DNA of 10,426 nucleotides from Acidobacteriota bacterium (GCA_020853255.1 JADYZI010000136.1:1-10426), one strand, 5' to 3'; positions 1 to 7,030 are shown, numbered from the stretch's first letter. Program-made: numbers and translations. The notes: generated from the sequence alone by a model not told the origin.

Positions 1-708
1 CACTATCTCGCCCGCCGCGGGCATTTCGTCCAACCGGTTTTCGTGATCAAGATACCGGTCGATGAATTCCGAATACTTCCCGTCCGGCACAAAGCAGATC
101 TCTTGTGATTCCTGTTTCTCAGCCGTAGATAGATTTGCTTCGCGGGCAATATCGCGCACCTCGCTCTTGAGCATTTCGCCAAGCGGAAAATAGGCGCGTG
201 AAAGCTGGTCCTGCGTCAGTTCCCAAAGGAAATAGCTCTGGTCCTTCCAGTGGTTGCGGCCGCGGAAAAGCCGATAGCGGTTTACCGATTCGTGATACTC
301 CACCCGGGCGTAATGGCCGGTCGCAACCTTATCGCACCCTAAGCTGACCGCCATTCGGTCAAGCGAGGCAAATTTCAATCGCGAATTGCAGGCGACGCAC
401 GGGATCGGCGTTTCACCACTTAAATAGCTTTGGACAAAAGGTTCGACAACGTCGCGTTCAAAATCCTTTTCAAGATTAAGTACATAGAACGGAAAGCCGA
501 GCGAATCAGCTACGCGGCGGGCGTCGTAAACATCATCAAGCGAGCAGCATCGGCTAGGCAGCGGCTCGCCGTTCTCATCGACACTTATACCCCGCCGCTG
601 ATTCCACAACTGCATCGTAAAGCCGACAAGCTCGTGCCCCTGCTCCTTTAATAACGCGGCCGCCGCCGAACTATCGACCCCGCCGCTCATTGCAACCGCT
701 ATCTTCAT
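1..708 (-). CDS. mnmA: tRNA-specific 2-thiouridylase MnmA (3' part cut by window edge)
   Basis: MnmA transfers sulfur to the 2-position of wobble uridine 34 in the tRNAs for Lys, Glu and Gln, using ATP to adenylate the base; it is cytosolic. The first 236 codons are visible with no stop and run off the left edge (the family is about 360-380 residues). The start gives [14 protein letters not shown], with the PP-loop ATP motif SGGVDSS at residues 8-14. The catalytic cysteine pair is present: C107 in [11 protein letters not shown], and C205 in [10 protein letters not shown], which carries the persulfide in the family. GHYAR (131-135) and the DQSYFLW segment (156-162) are further family signatures. 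The gene starts 51 bases after the methyltransferase gene on the same strand, so the two could be cotranscribed, although a possible promoter lies in the gap. No frame damage is seen. Identity is very secure. Confidence 0.97.
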   Translation of the reverse strand, partial: MKIAVAMSGGVDSSAAAALLKEQGHELVGFTMQLWNQRRGISVDENGEPLPSRCCSLDDVYDARRVADSLGFPFYVLNLEKDFERDVVEPFVQSYLSGETPIPCVACNSRLKFASLDRMAVSLGCDKVATGHYARVEYHESVNRYRLFRGRNHWKDQSYFLWELTQDQLSRAYFPLGEMLKSEVRDIAREANLSTAEKQESQEICFVPDGKYSEFIDRYLDHENRLDEMPAAGEIV

Positions 709-722
709 AACCCCAACCGCCT

Positions 723-752
723 ATTGTGACAGCCGAAAGCAGTTAGTTGCAA
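723..752 (-). promoter_or_regulatory. Possible promoter for mnmA
   Basis: Read on the minus strand, TTGCAA (747-752) is followed after 18 bases by CACAAT (723-728), each matching four of six positions of the sigma-70 -35 and -10 boxes. It lies about 15 bases before the mnmA start, leaving a very short leader. It is a pattern match only. If real, mnmA can be expressed independently of the upstream methyltransferase. Confidence 0.25.
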
Positions 753-759
753 GATGGGC

Positions 760-1377
760 TTAACCTGATGCTTTGAAAAGAAGCAAGGTCACCGTCCGCC
801 CTGCCCCGCCTTGAAGTTTACGTGCCCAGGAAGTCTCGAGCGTTACCCATTGGTCCGGGCCAAGTTGTTTTGTCTCCACAAATTCGAATCCGGCCGAGAT
901 ATATTTTGGGATCAGATAGGAATGCATTACCACGCTGGTCAATTCGGGCATATCGAGCCGATCGAGCTCGGTTCGGTCGCGGACCGGATCGATGCCGATG
1001 ATGACCTCGAGCAGGCAACCAGGAGCCGCGATGCGGTGCAGTGAACGCAACACGGCTTCATCGCCTGTTGCGACCGCCTTCAGCAAACTGCCCCACGGAA
1101 AATGAATATGGATCTCGTCGGCGACACCGTCAAACTCATCAGGCAGGTCCTCGACCGCCGCTTGAACGAACATTGCGTTCGGCAGGCCGCCCTTTGCCGG
1201 TTTCCTCGTCGCCTTCATCGACGGTTTCTCGAGCGGCCGCACATTCGCGTCCACCCCGATAAAGAACTTGTTCGGGTTTGCCTTCGCCGCAGCGGACACA
1301 AAGCGACCGTCCCCCGTCCCGATGTCGATCACTATTCCTTCGCCGGTATGGGGCAATGATTCGGTAAAACTCTTCAC
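760..1377 (-). CDS. KamB/NpmA-family 16S rRNA (adenine-1408-N1) methyltransferase homologue
   Basis: Family members methylate N1 of A1408 in the decoding site of 16S rRNA inside the 30S subunit, using S-adenosylmethionine, and give resistance to many aminoglycosides. Numbered from the GTG at 1377 (205 residues), the SAM loop DIGTGDGR is at 18-25, the acidic GVD at 41-43, and the basic stretch KPAKGGLPN at 59-67 nearly matches KamB. FPWGSLL is at 93-99 and ETSWARKL at 181-188. The two tryptophans W95 and W184 align with the target-recognition tryptophans W107 and W197 of NpmA. The GTG has no ribosome binding site and the protein would lack the usual N-terminal 12-16 residues. Those residues are encoded just upstream in another frame (1388-1420), so a frameshift is likely. 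The gene sits 69 bases after a secreted-protein gene and 51 bases before mnmA. Family membership is strong; actual A1408 activity is inferred. Confidence 0.88.
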   Translation of the reverse strand: MKSFTESLPHTGEGIVIDIGTGDGRFVSAAAKANPNKFFIGVDANVRPLEKPSMKATRKPAKGGLPNAMFVQAAVEDLPDEFDGVADEIHIHFPWGSLLKAVATGDEAVLRSLHRIAAPGCLLEVIIGIDPVRDRTELDRLDMPELTSVVMHSYLIPKYISAGFEFVETKQLGPDQWVTLETSWARKLQGGAGRTVTLLLFKASG

Positions 1378-1387
1378 GGTTGACTTA

Positions 1388-1420
1388 TCAAATGGTACTA
1401 CCGCGGATGCATCTCAACAT
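1388..1420 (-). other. Out-of-frame N-terminal fragment of the methyltransferase
   Basis: An ATG at 1420 opens a ten-codon reading frame (MLRCIRGSTI) that ends at TGA followed directly by TAA. It has the better initiation signal: GAGG with an 8-base spacer before the ATG. The peptide resembles the start of NpmA (MLILKGTKTV) and the GKRV start of KamB. Skipping one T of the TTT at 1390-1392 joins it to DKSTVKSF and on to the SAM motif, with the catalytic aspartate at residue 32 (30 in NpmA). This is either a base-calling error, a real mutation, or a +1 recoding site of the AUU-UGA kind. Confidence 0.65.
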
Positions 1421-1442
1421 AGTTTTTTCCTCAACACCCCAA

Positions 1443-1472
1443 ATTGTAACCCGCCGCATACCCGGCGCCCAA
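1443..1472 (-). promoter_or_regulatory. Possible promoter for the methyltransferase gene
   Basis: On the minus strand, TTGGGC (1467-1472) and TACAAT (1443-1448) are separated by 18 bases. The -10 box matches five of six consensus positions and the -35 three of six. It would start transcription roughly 15-20 bases before the ATG at 1420, in front of the GAGG ribosome binding site. Its position supports 1420, rather than 1377, as the true translation start. Confidence 0.35.
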
Positions 1473-1489
1473 GGTACCGCGCCTACTGG

Positions 1490-2884
1490 TCACCGGCCGC
1501 TCTTTTCGTAGCTAGCTTCTGATTCGCCCACACTGTCGCGTCTTAACAGATATATGCGGTCTTTCCATCCGGTGCCGCCGTGGTTCACCTGGTCGAACCG
1601 GAAACGCGCGATTTCCGCCGGACGGCCGCGTTTTTTCAAAGTTAGCTGGCTGCCTGCGATCGAGTAGCTTCCGTCGCCCTGAAATGCGTAGGTTGTAGTG
1701 TGAAGATATTCGTAATTGAGATCTTTGGTCGTGTACGACGTGCCCAGTGCTCCGACAAAGGCATAATTTCCGTTTGCCGCAAAGATATATTCGCCGGTCC
1801 CGCCGCTTTCGGTCATTGACCATCCGCCGATGATCCGCTTCACGGCATCTTGTTCCGTACTTCTTGGGATCGGAGCGTTTCTCACCGCGAACGTGTTAAA
1901 GAACCGGCTCCAATATTCGTATTTTTTATAGCAATTCGCATGTTCCATCAGGCTGCTGTTGTGGCGGACAGAGATGATAACAGATTGTGCCCCTGCTTTG
2001 ATGACAAGGGCCGCGCCTTCCTCAAAACCGTCGTAGCGTGACCCGTCCGCCGCGAGTTTGCCCATGAGCGCTTCCATCATGAAGTACTCAAGGCCTTGCG
2101 GCGTATATCCCTTTGACAGCGTGTACTGCGCCCATCCAGCTTTCTGAAATTGCCAGCCCGGATACATGGTTGCGAAAACGGCTCTAGCATCCTTCTCCAG
2201 ATCGCCGGAAGAACCCTGCGGAGCAAATATCAGGATCAAGCATCCTGACTCCGGGCTCTGAATACGCACGTGGTCCGCGTTGTTCCGGATCTGCCATCCC
2301 GGCGGCGCGGTAAACTCGTGATCCCGCAGGCTGGCCGCGCCGGCCTGAGTGGCCGCACCCATTCCACCGCCGCCCGGTGAGGCGGACGGCGCACGGGCAT
2401 CCAGCTTGAGATCATCAAAGAATTTTGCGACCGCGCCAACCTGATCATTACCGATCATCTTCACCATGAAACTCATGGTCTTTCCGAAGCCCGTTGCCGT
2501 AACAAGCATTCCTGTATAGGTGACACCCGACTGTGTGACATTCGCGGTGCCCGTCATCACCTGCCATCCGCCGTCCGACCTTGCCGGTTCTGTCACCGGC
2601 TGCACGGATGATCTTGCCGGTATGGTAACGAGATTGTTCCAGGCTCGTTTAAAATCTTCGCTAACACTGCCCGAACTCGGGCCGCTCGGATACAAACTGA
2701 TGTGACAAAGGCTGGTGAGGCCGCCGACGGTCTTTGATGTATGGAAACTAAGGCTTCCATTCGCTTCCTGGCGTTGCCAACCCGCGGGCGGGACAAACGT
2801 TGCAATATCGAATGTCCCGGTTTGCGCGAACAGCAGCGGGGTGAACAAAAGGCTGTGAACCGCGAGTAGAAATATCTTTTTCAT
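1490..2884 (-). CDS. Secreted protein of unknown function with duplicated PPxGWQ domain and lipocalin-like tail
   Basis: The 464-residue product begins with a clear Sec signal peptide (MKKIFLLAVHSLLFTPLLFAQ, cleavage near residue 21), so it is probably periplasmic or secreted. Two related domains follow. The first (about 25-160) opens with FVPPAGWQRQ; the second (about 188-335) opens with FTAPPGWQIR. They are separated by a Gly/Ala/Ser-rich linker (about 163-187). The C-terminal part (about 347-450) opens with IIGGWSM and has alternating beta-strand-like segments such as GEYIFAANGNYAF and GSYSIAGSQLTL, the pattern of lipocalin-like beta-barrel domains; this last call is tentative. No catalytic motif is recognised. 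It is the first gene of the minus-strand run. The ATG has only a weak GAG close by, but the signal peptide fixes the start. Confidence 0.8.
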   Translation of the reverse strand: MKKIFLLAVHSLLFTPLLFAQTGTFDIATFVPPAGWQRQEANGSLSFHTSKTVGGLTSLCHISLYPSGPSSGSVSEDFKRAWNNLVTIPARSSVQPVTEPARSDGGWQVMTGTANVTQSGVTYTGMLVTATGFGKTMSFMVKMIGNDQVGAVAKFFDDLKLDARAPSASPGGGGMGAATQAGAASLRDHEFTAPPGWQIRNNADHVRIQSPESGCLILIFAPQGSSGDLEKDARAVFATMYPGWQFQKAGWAQYTLSKGYTPQGLEYFMMEALMGKLAADGSRYDGFEEGAALVIKAGAQSVIISVRHNSSLMEHANCYKKYEYWSRFFNTFAVRNAPIPRSTEQDAVKRIIGGWSMTESGGTGEYIFAANGNYAFVGALGTSYTTKDLNYEYLHTTTYAFQGDGSYSIAGSQLTLKKRGRPAEIARFRFDQVNHGGTGWKDRIYLLRRDSVGESEASYEKSGR

Positions 2885-3268
2885 CTCAATTTTCTTAGGC
2901 CGTGGTGACCGGCCCTGGCCTTAAATAATTTTGTTGCCATTTCTGGCCCTGATCGATCTGAACCACCACCCCGGATACAAATGATCACCGTCAGCGGTAG
3001 AATACGTCCATTTACAAAGTTAAGACAAGGATTTCCTCAGGATTTGCTGAACTTGCGGCCGATCGCGGCCAGCAACCGCGCAAAAAAAGAACGCACGCGC
3101 TTCACGCGCTTGAAAGTTTTGTGATAAGGTTTCCTGATCATGCGTAAGGAACTTGTCTAAAAACACCGCCCTTTCGTGTTCGCAACCGGCAGCCGCACCT
3201 GGGCGGCCGGCGAACAGCCCTTGGTGCATCCCGCGCCAGTCTTTACTATTTTTGTTTGAGGTTTATAA
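2885..3268. other. Divergent intergenic region
   Basis: These 384 bases separate the minus-strand secreted-protein gene from the plus-strand transporter. No convincing gene is visible. It contains a 5-base-stem hairpin (GGCCG/CGGCC around 3057-3070), a tandem 9-base repeat CACGCGCTT at 3094-3102 and 3103-3111, and a weak promoter candidate just before the transporter. The short repeat could be an operator half-site pair, but nothing else supports that. Confidence 0.6.
3221..3249 (+). promoter_or_regulatory. Possible promoter for the MATE transporter
   Basis: TTGGTG (3221-3226) and TACTAT (3244-3249) are spaced by 17 bases, weakly matching the sigma-70 boxes (three and four of six). Transcription would start close to the GAGG ribosome binding site at 3258-3261, giving a very short leader. 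Pattern match only. Confidence 0.25.
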
Positions 3269-4696
3269 ATGTCTTTCGAGGGGCAAACTCCGTCCGTTGT
3301 GACGGAAAACAATTCATTTTCGTCAGTGCTGCGCGAAGCCCTGGTCGGCACTTCGCGAGATTTTACAAAAGGCTCGATCTTCGCGGCGTTGATCATTCTT
3401 GCCATCCCGATGATCCTTGAGATGTCGATGGAATCGATGTTTGCCATCGTCGATACGTTCTTCGTGGCAAAACTCGGGGCCGAATCGGTCGCTGTGGTTG
3501 GTTTGACCGAATCGATCCTCGCGCTTATCTACGCGGTCGGCGTCGGCCTTAGCATCGGCGCGACAGCCACGGTCGCACGCCGCGTTGGTGAAAAGGACAT
3601 GGACGGAGCCGCGCGCACGGCAACGCACGCGGTCTATCTCGGCGTGATAGTTTCCGTGTTGATGGGAGCCGCGGGCGTCATCTTTGCTCCCCGCATACTT
3701 CATCTTCTTGGCGCGGAACCACACGTTATCGAGATGGGCGTGCCGTTCATGCAGATCATGCTCGGCACGAACGGCGTCATCGTTTTTCTGTTCCTGCTAA
3801 ACGGTATCTTCCGCGGAGCCGGTGATGCGGCCATAGCATTGCGCGTACTGATGATCGCCAACGGGCTAAACATCCTGTTCTGCCCGATGTTCATCTTCGG
3901 CATTGGGCCGTTTCCGGAGTTAGGCGTAACAGGTGCGGCCGTTGCGACAGTGTGCGGTCGAGGTACAGGCGTGATCTATGCCGCATGGACGCTGTTCGGC
4001 CGCTCGAACGGCAGGCTCCACGTGCATCGCGAACATTGGGCGTTCGATCCAAAGCTCCTGGTCAGTCTCGTTCGACTCTCGGGCACGGCGGTTCTCCAGT
4101 TTCTTGTCAGTACCGCAAGTTGGAGCGTTCTGGTCACGATCATGGCCGTTTTCGGAACGATGGCTCTCGCCGGTTATCAGATCGGGTTGCGTGTGATCAT
4201 TTTCGTCCTGCTGCCGGCCGTCGGACTGGCGAATGCGGCCGCCACATTGGTCGGCCAGAACCTCGGTGCGGGAAAACCCGAACGGGCAGAGCGTTCCGTC
4301 TGGATCGCCAGCGGCCTGAACGCCGGCCTGCTCGGCCTGGCCGGATTATTTTTCGTGACCTTCTCAGGCCTTGTGATCAGCATTTTCACGGCCGATCCTG
4401 AGGTCGCGGCGATCGGCCGCGAATGTCTGCGCATTGTTGGCTACGGCTACGCGTTCTACGGCCTGGCCATTGTAATGGAAAGCGCGTTCAACGGGGCGGG
4501 CGATACATGGACGCCGACGTACCTTAATCTGGTGCTCTTCTGGCTGCTCGAAATACCGCTTGCCTACATTCTTGCGAATCACTACGGCATGGGCCCGAAT
4601 GGGATTTTCTGGTCGATAACGCTCGCGTTTTCGCTGATGGCGGTGTGTGCCGCCCTGCTGTTCAAACGCGGTAAATGGAAGCTGAAAACTGTTTGA
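3269..4696 (+). CDS. MATE-family multidrug efflux transporter
   Basis: This 475-residue polytopic inner-membrane protein belongs to the MATE (NorM/DinF-like) family, which exports cationic drugs and metabolites in exchange for H+ or Na+. A soluble N-terminal stretch of about 35 residues ends in the segment ALVGTSRDFTKGSI, followed by IPMILEMSMESMFAIVDTFFVAKLGAESVA, the classic first MATE helix and loop. The two halves repeat: the first (about 40-235) includes GIFRGAGDAAIAL, the second (about 265-470) includes VGQNLGAGKPERAERSVW and the equivalent ESAFNGAGDTWTPTYLN. About 12 membrane helices are expected and hydrophobic segments are spaced accordingly. GAGG lies 7 bases before the ATG, making the start secure. 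It is monocistronic and converges on the small membrane-protein gene. The transported substrate cannot be read from sequence. Confidence 0.95.
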   Translation: MSFEGQTPSVVTENNSFSSVLREALVGTSRDFTKGSIFAALIILAIPMILEMSMESMFAIVDTFFVAKLGAESVAVVGLTESILALIYAVGVGLSIGATATVARRVGEKDMDGAARTATHAVYLGVIVSVLMGAAGVIFAPRILHLLGAEPHVIEMGVPFMQIMLGTNGVIVFLFLLNGIFRGAGDAAIALRVLMIANGLNILFCPMFIFGIGPFPELGVTGAAVATVCGRGTGVIYAAWTLFGRSNGRLHVHREHWAFDPKLLVSLVRLSGTAVLQFLVSTASWSVLVTIMAVFGTMALAGYQIGLRVIIFVLLPAVGLANAAATLVGQNLGAGKPERAERSVWIASGLNAGLLGLAGLFFVTFSGLVISIFTADPEVAAIGRECLRIVGYGYAFYGLAIVMESAFNGAGDTWTPTYLNLVLFWLLEIPLAYILANHYGMGPNGIFWSITLAFSLMAVCAALLFKRGKWKLKTV

Positions 4697-4722
4697 TCCT
4701 CACCTGGCTGATCTGGTCTTCC

Positions 4723-4794
4723 CTTTGCGTCCTTGGCGGGCTTTGCGTGAAACTAAATATTGGTATCACGCAAAGGTCCGCGGAGGACGAAAAA
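4723..4794. repeat. Long imperfect inverted repeat between convergent genes (candidate bidirectional terminator)
   Basis: The left arm (4723-4753) and right arm (4763-4794) are near reverse complements over about 31 bases, with a loop of about 9 bases. The arms share CGTCC near the base and CTTTGCGTGA near the loop. The element fills the gap between the 3' ends of the transporter (4696) and the small membrane gene (4800), so it could stop transcription from both sides. The CTTTGCG wording resembles dispersed intergenic repeats seen in several environmental phyla; that resemblance is from memory. Confidence 0.7.
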
Positions 4795-4799
4795 CGATT

Positions 4800-5096
4800 C
4801 TATTGATCGTTTCGCGATTGCCCGTGCAAACCGACGAATCTGGCAAAGGCACCGATAATGATCCATTGGCAATAAATCAGAGGCGGGATCAACATCGTCA
4901 TCTTGTACGAACCCGTTAGCAGGATCGATACGGCAATGGCAGGCGCGTTGAGATCATGAGCCAACTCCGCAAAGGAACTGTGGGCGCGCATCAACTGAAA
5001 TGATCCAACTATCCCAAACATCGCAAGGTTCCCGATGGCGAGCAAATTGGCAAACGGACTCTTGAAACTTTCAACGAGTATTTCTTTTGTTTTCAT
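4800..5096 (-). CDS. Small two-helix membrane protein, unknown function
   Basis: The 98-residue product has two hydrophobic stretches, about residues 14-34 (SPFANLLAIGNLAMFGIVGS) and about 67-90 (MTMLIPPLIYCQWIIIGAFA), suggesting two membrane helices joined by a mildly charged loop. No family is recognised. Its ATG is preceded by GAGGA with an 8-base spacer, a good ribosome binding site that supports a real gene despite its size. It is divergent from aat with only 33 bases between the two start codons and convergent with the transporter. The tail after the second helix (HGQSRNDQ) is polar. Confidence 0.7.
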   Translation of the reverse strand: MKTKEILVESFKSPFANLLAIGNLAMFGIVGSFQLMRAHSSFAELAHDLNAPAIAVSILLTGSYKMTMLIPPLIYCQWIIIGAFARFVGLHGQSRNDQ

Positions 5097-5129
5097 CTAT
5101 AGCGTCCTCTGTTATCGTGTTTACACACC

Positions 5130-5867
5130 GTGAGCAGAAAATTGTTCCCGCAATTTGAGCAGTCATACTTTCCCGACCCGCGGACCTATGCGTTTCCTGA
5201 TTGGGCCCTGGTCGGTGAGTACTACTATCAGGCGTCGGACGTGGTAACTTTTGGAACGCCGCTGACCGTTGAGACCGTGACAGAAGCCTATCGCAAGGGC
5301 ATCTTTCCGTGGTATATGCGCGGCATCCCGCTGCCATGGTACTGCCCCGAGCGGCGAGCGGTACTGGAATTCGACGATCTGCACATACCGCGAAGCCTTG
5401 CAAAAGTGCGCCGGCGGCAGCCGTTCCAATTTACGATCGACCGTGATTTCGGATCAGTTATGCGAGCCTGTGCCGCCGCCAAACGCCCCGAACAGGGCGG
5501 CACGTGGATAACCAAAGATTTCCAACGCGTCTATACCGAGCTGCACAAAAACGGAATGGCCCACAGCGTCGAGGCATGGGACGGCGACACGCTCGTCGGC
5601 GGCCTCTACGGTGTCGATGCCGGCGGCGTTTTTTGCGGAGAATCGATGTTTTATATCGAACCGAACGCCTCCAAACTCGCGCTGCTGTTCTTGATCGACC
5701 ACCTTCGATCCCGCGGCTCCGACTGGCTCGACATCCAGGTAATGACCCCGCACATGGAGGCTCTCGGCGCAAAGGAGATCGGGCGGAAAGAATTCTTAGA
5801 GCAGCTCGAAAAAAGCCAGAGCAAGCGCGGGTCGCTTTTCGATGCTCACCCAACTTCTAATTGTTAA
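5130..5867 (+). CDS. aat: Leucyl/phenylalanyl-tRNA-protein transferase
   Basis: Aat moves Leu or Phe from aminoacyl-tRNA onto N-terminal Arg or Lys of proteins, marking them for ClpS/ClpAP degradation (the bacterial N-degron pathway); it is cytosolic. The 245-residue length fits the family (about 230-250). Signatures in order: YRKGIFPWY (54-62), PWYCPERRAVL (69-79), HIPRSL (85-90), GTWITKDF (124-131), HSVEAWDG (145-152), FCGESMF (168-174), ASKLALL (180-186) and LDIQVMTPHMEALGA (200-214). D201 and Q203 match the catalytic pair D186/Q188 of the E. coli enzyme, and E171 matches the conserved Glu of the GESMF motif. The start is a GTG without a clear ribosome binding site, chosen because the conserved region begins soon after and no better in-frame start lies upstream. 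No clpS or clpA is present nearby. Its last codons lie in the AATTG array. Confidence 0.96.
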   Translation: MSRKLFPQFEQSYFPDPRTYAFPDWALVGEYYYQASDVVTFGTPLTVETVTEAYRKGIFPWYMRGIPLPWYCPERRAVLEFDDLHIPRSLAKVRRRQPFQFTIDRDFGSVMRACAAAKRPEQGGTWITKDFQRVYTELHKNGMAHSVEAWDGDTLVGGLYGVDAGGVFCGESMFYIEPNASKLALLFLIDHLRSRGSDWLDIQVMTPHMEALGAKEIGRKEFLEQLEKSQSKRGSLFDAHPTSNC

Positions 5868-5893
5868 TTGTCAATTGGGTAATTGCTCAATTG
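5859..5893. repeat. AATTG near-tandem array
   Basis: AATTG occurs five times at 5859, 5866, 5873, 5881 and 5889, spaced 7, 7, 8 and 8 bases. It is markedly AT-rich against GC-rich flanks. It covers the aat stop codon and lies before the next gene. It could be a degenerate short tandem repeat, or a binding array for a protein recognising AATT. Confidence 0.7.
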
Positions 5894-5941
5894 GAAGGAG
5901 AGGGAGACGGGACTATTTTGGTCGCCGATTCGTGCAAAACA

Positions 5942-6991
5942 ATGCGATCCAATTTTTTAATTTACGGAGCGAACGGTTACACCGGTGAACTGATCACGCG
6001 GTATGCGGTTGAGCGTGGGATGCGGCCGGTCATTGCCGGGCGGAACGAAGCGGCGATAGCGAAGCTTGCTGAGAAACATGGGCTTGAATATCGAGTCTTC
6101 GCGCTTGATGAAAGGGAAAAGGTTGATGCCGCATTGCAGGAAGTTTCGATGGTGCTGCACTGCGCCGGGCCTTTCTCGATAACATCGCAGCCGATGGTCG
6201 AAGCGTGTTTGCGGAACGGGAAACATTACACGGACATCACTGGCGAGATCGCCGTGTTCGAGGCCTGTGCGGCGCTTGACGCAAGGGCAAAGGAAGCCGG
6301 GATAATGATCATGCCGGGCGTAGGGTTCGATGTTGTCCCGTCAGATTGCCTTGCTCTTCATCTAAAAGAGCGACTGCCTTCGGCAACGCACCTCACCCTT
6401 GCGTTTTACGGCATTGGGCGCATTTCGCATGGCACACAGGCAACGATGGCAATGAATGTCGGCAAAGGCGGTGCGGTCAGAAAAGGCGGGAAGATCACAC
6501 CGGTGCCGCCGGCATGGAGAACACGCAAGGTCGATTTTGGCAGCGGTGTGATAAAAACAGCTGTCACTATACCGTGGGGCGATGTTTCGACCGCCTATTA
6601 TTCGACCGGCATTCCGAATATCGAGGTCTATACCGTCGTCTCCAAAAGTGCTCTTAAGTTGATGAAACTCAGTCGCTATCTGGGGTGGCTGCTCGCGACC
6701 GGTCCCATCCAAAAATTACTGCAGTCGAAGATCCCGCCCGGCGGTCCTGGCGATGACGAACGCGCAAGAGGAAAAACCCTGCTCTGGGGTGAAGCCCGCG
6801 ATGCTGACGGCAATCGTGTCGAAGCCCGGCAGCAGGGCCCGGAAGGCTATACAACAACAGCTCTCGCCGCATTGAAGATCGCGGAAAAGGTATTGTCAGG
6901 AAACTTCTTGCCCGGTTTTCAAACGCCGGCAAAAGCCTACGGCCCCGATCTCATTCTGGAAATTAATTCCAATGCAGAAGCCGCACGATAG
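5942..6991 (+). CDS. Saccharopine-dehydrogenase-like NAD(P)-binding oxidoreductase (trans-acting enoyl reductase type)
   Basis: The 349-residue product opens with a Rossmann fold, FLIYGANGYTGELI (residues 5-18), in which GANGYTG is the dinucleotide loop and AGRN follows strand 2. HCAGPF, HYTDITGE and the PGVGFDVVPSDCLA segment are typical of the saccharopine dehydrogenase-like family that includes trans-acting enoyl reductases of lipid and polyketide pathways. The C-terminal GFQTPAKAYGPDLILEI also fits. The substrate is unknown. The ATG at 5942 is chosen because Rossmann proteins of this family begin a few residues before the glycine loop; the frame stays open upstream to a TTG at 5861, and a purine-rich tract (5892-5910) could serve a TTG at 5918, so the start is not certain. 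It probably forms an operon with aat. The last residues (NSNAEAAR) and the stop are encoded by the first copy of a 33-base tandem repeat. Confidence 0.9.
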   Translation: MRSNFLIYGANGYTGELITRYAVERGMRPVIAGRNEAAIAKLAEKHGLEYRVFALDEREKVDAALQEVSMVLHCAGPFSITSQPMVEACLRNGKHYTDITGEIAVFEACAALDARAKEAGIMIMPGVGFDVVPSDCLALHLKERLPSATHLTLAFYGIGRISHGTQATMAMNVGKGGAVRKGGKITPVPPAWRTRKVDFGSGVIKTAVTIPWGDVSTAYYSTGIPNIEVYTVVSKSALKLMKLSRYLGWLLATGPIQKLLQSKIPPGGPGDDERARGKTLLWGEARDADGNRVEARQQGPEGYTTTALAALKIAEKVLSGNFLPGFQTPAKAYGPDLILEINSNAEAAR

Positions 6992-7030
6992 TAAGGGAAT
7001 TCTAATGCAGAAGCCCGCACGATAGTAGGT
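6965..7030. repeat. Tandem 33-base duplication with a degenerate third unit downstream
   Basis: Copy one (6965-6997) and copy two (6998-7030) are almost identical and share AATGCAGAAG, then CGCACGATAGTA. They differ by a C/T change, one inserted C and a few end bases. A shorter related unit, GCCCGCACG followed by GTAGG, appears at 7054-7070. Copy one supplies the stop codon of the oxidoreductase gene. Confidence 0.85.

Noticed and set aside
3020..3229. Minus-strand 69-codon frame in the 2885-3268 gap
   Set aside because: It lacks a convincing ribosome binding site and any recognisable feature, and its composition looks like translated noncoding DNA.
3952..4401. Plus-strand 149-codon frame inside the MATE gene
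   Set aside because: It is an Arg-rich shift frame of a well-supported transporter gene.
760..4696. Methyltransferase plus MATE transporter as an antibiotic self-resistance island
   Set aside because: They are on opposite strands with another gene and a 384-base divergent region between them, and no biosynthetic genes are visible; adjacency alone does not support a shared role.
4723..4794. Inverted repeat as ends of an insertion sequence or MITE
   Set aside because: The loop is only about 9 bases, no target-site duplication is evident, and no transposase is present; a hairpin or terminator element is the simpler reading.
4725..4919. Plus-strand 64-codon frame after the transporter
   Set aside because: It begins inside the inverted repeat and is antisense to the small membrane-protein gene, which has a good ribosome binding site.
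5861..5941. N-terminal extension of the oxidoreductase from a TTG at 5861
   Set aside because: The added residues come from the AATTG array and overlap the aat stop; homologues begin just before the GANGYTG loop.
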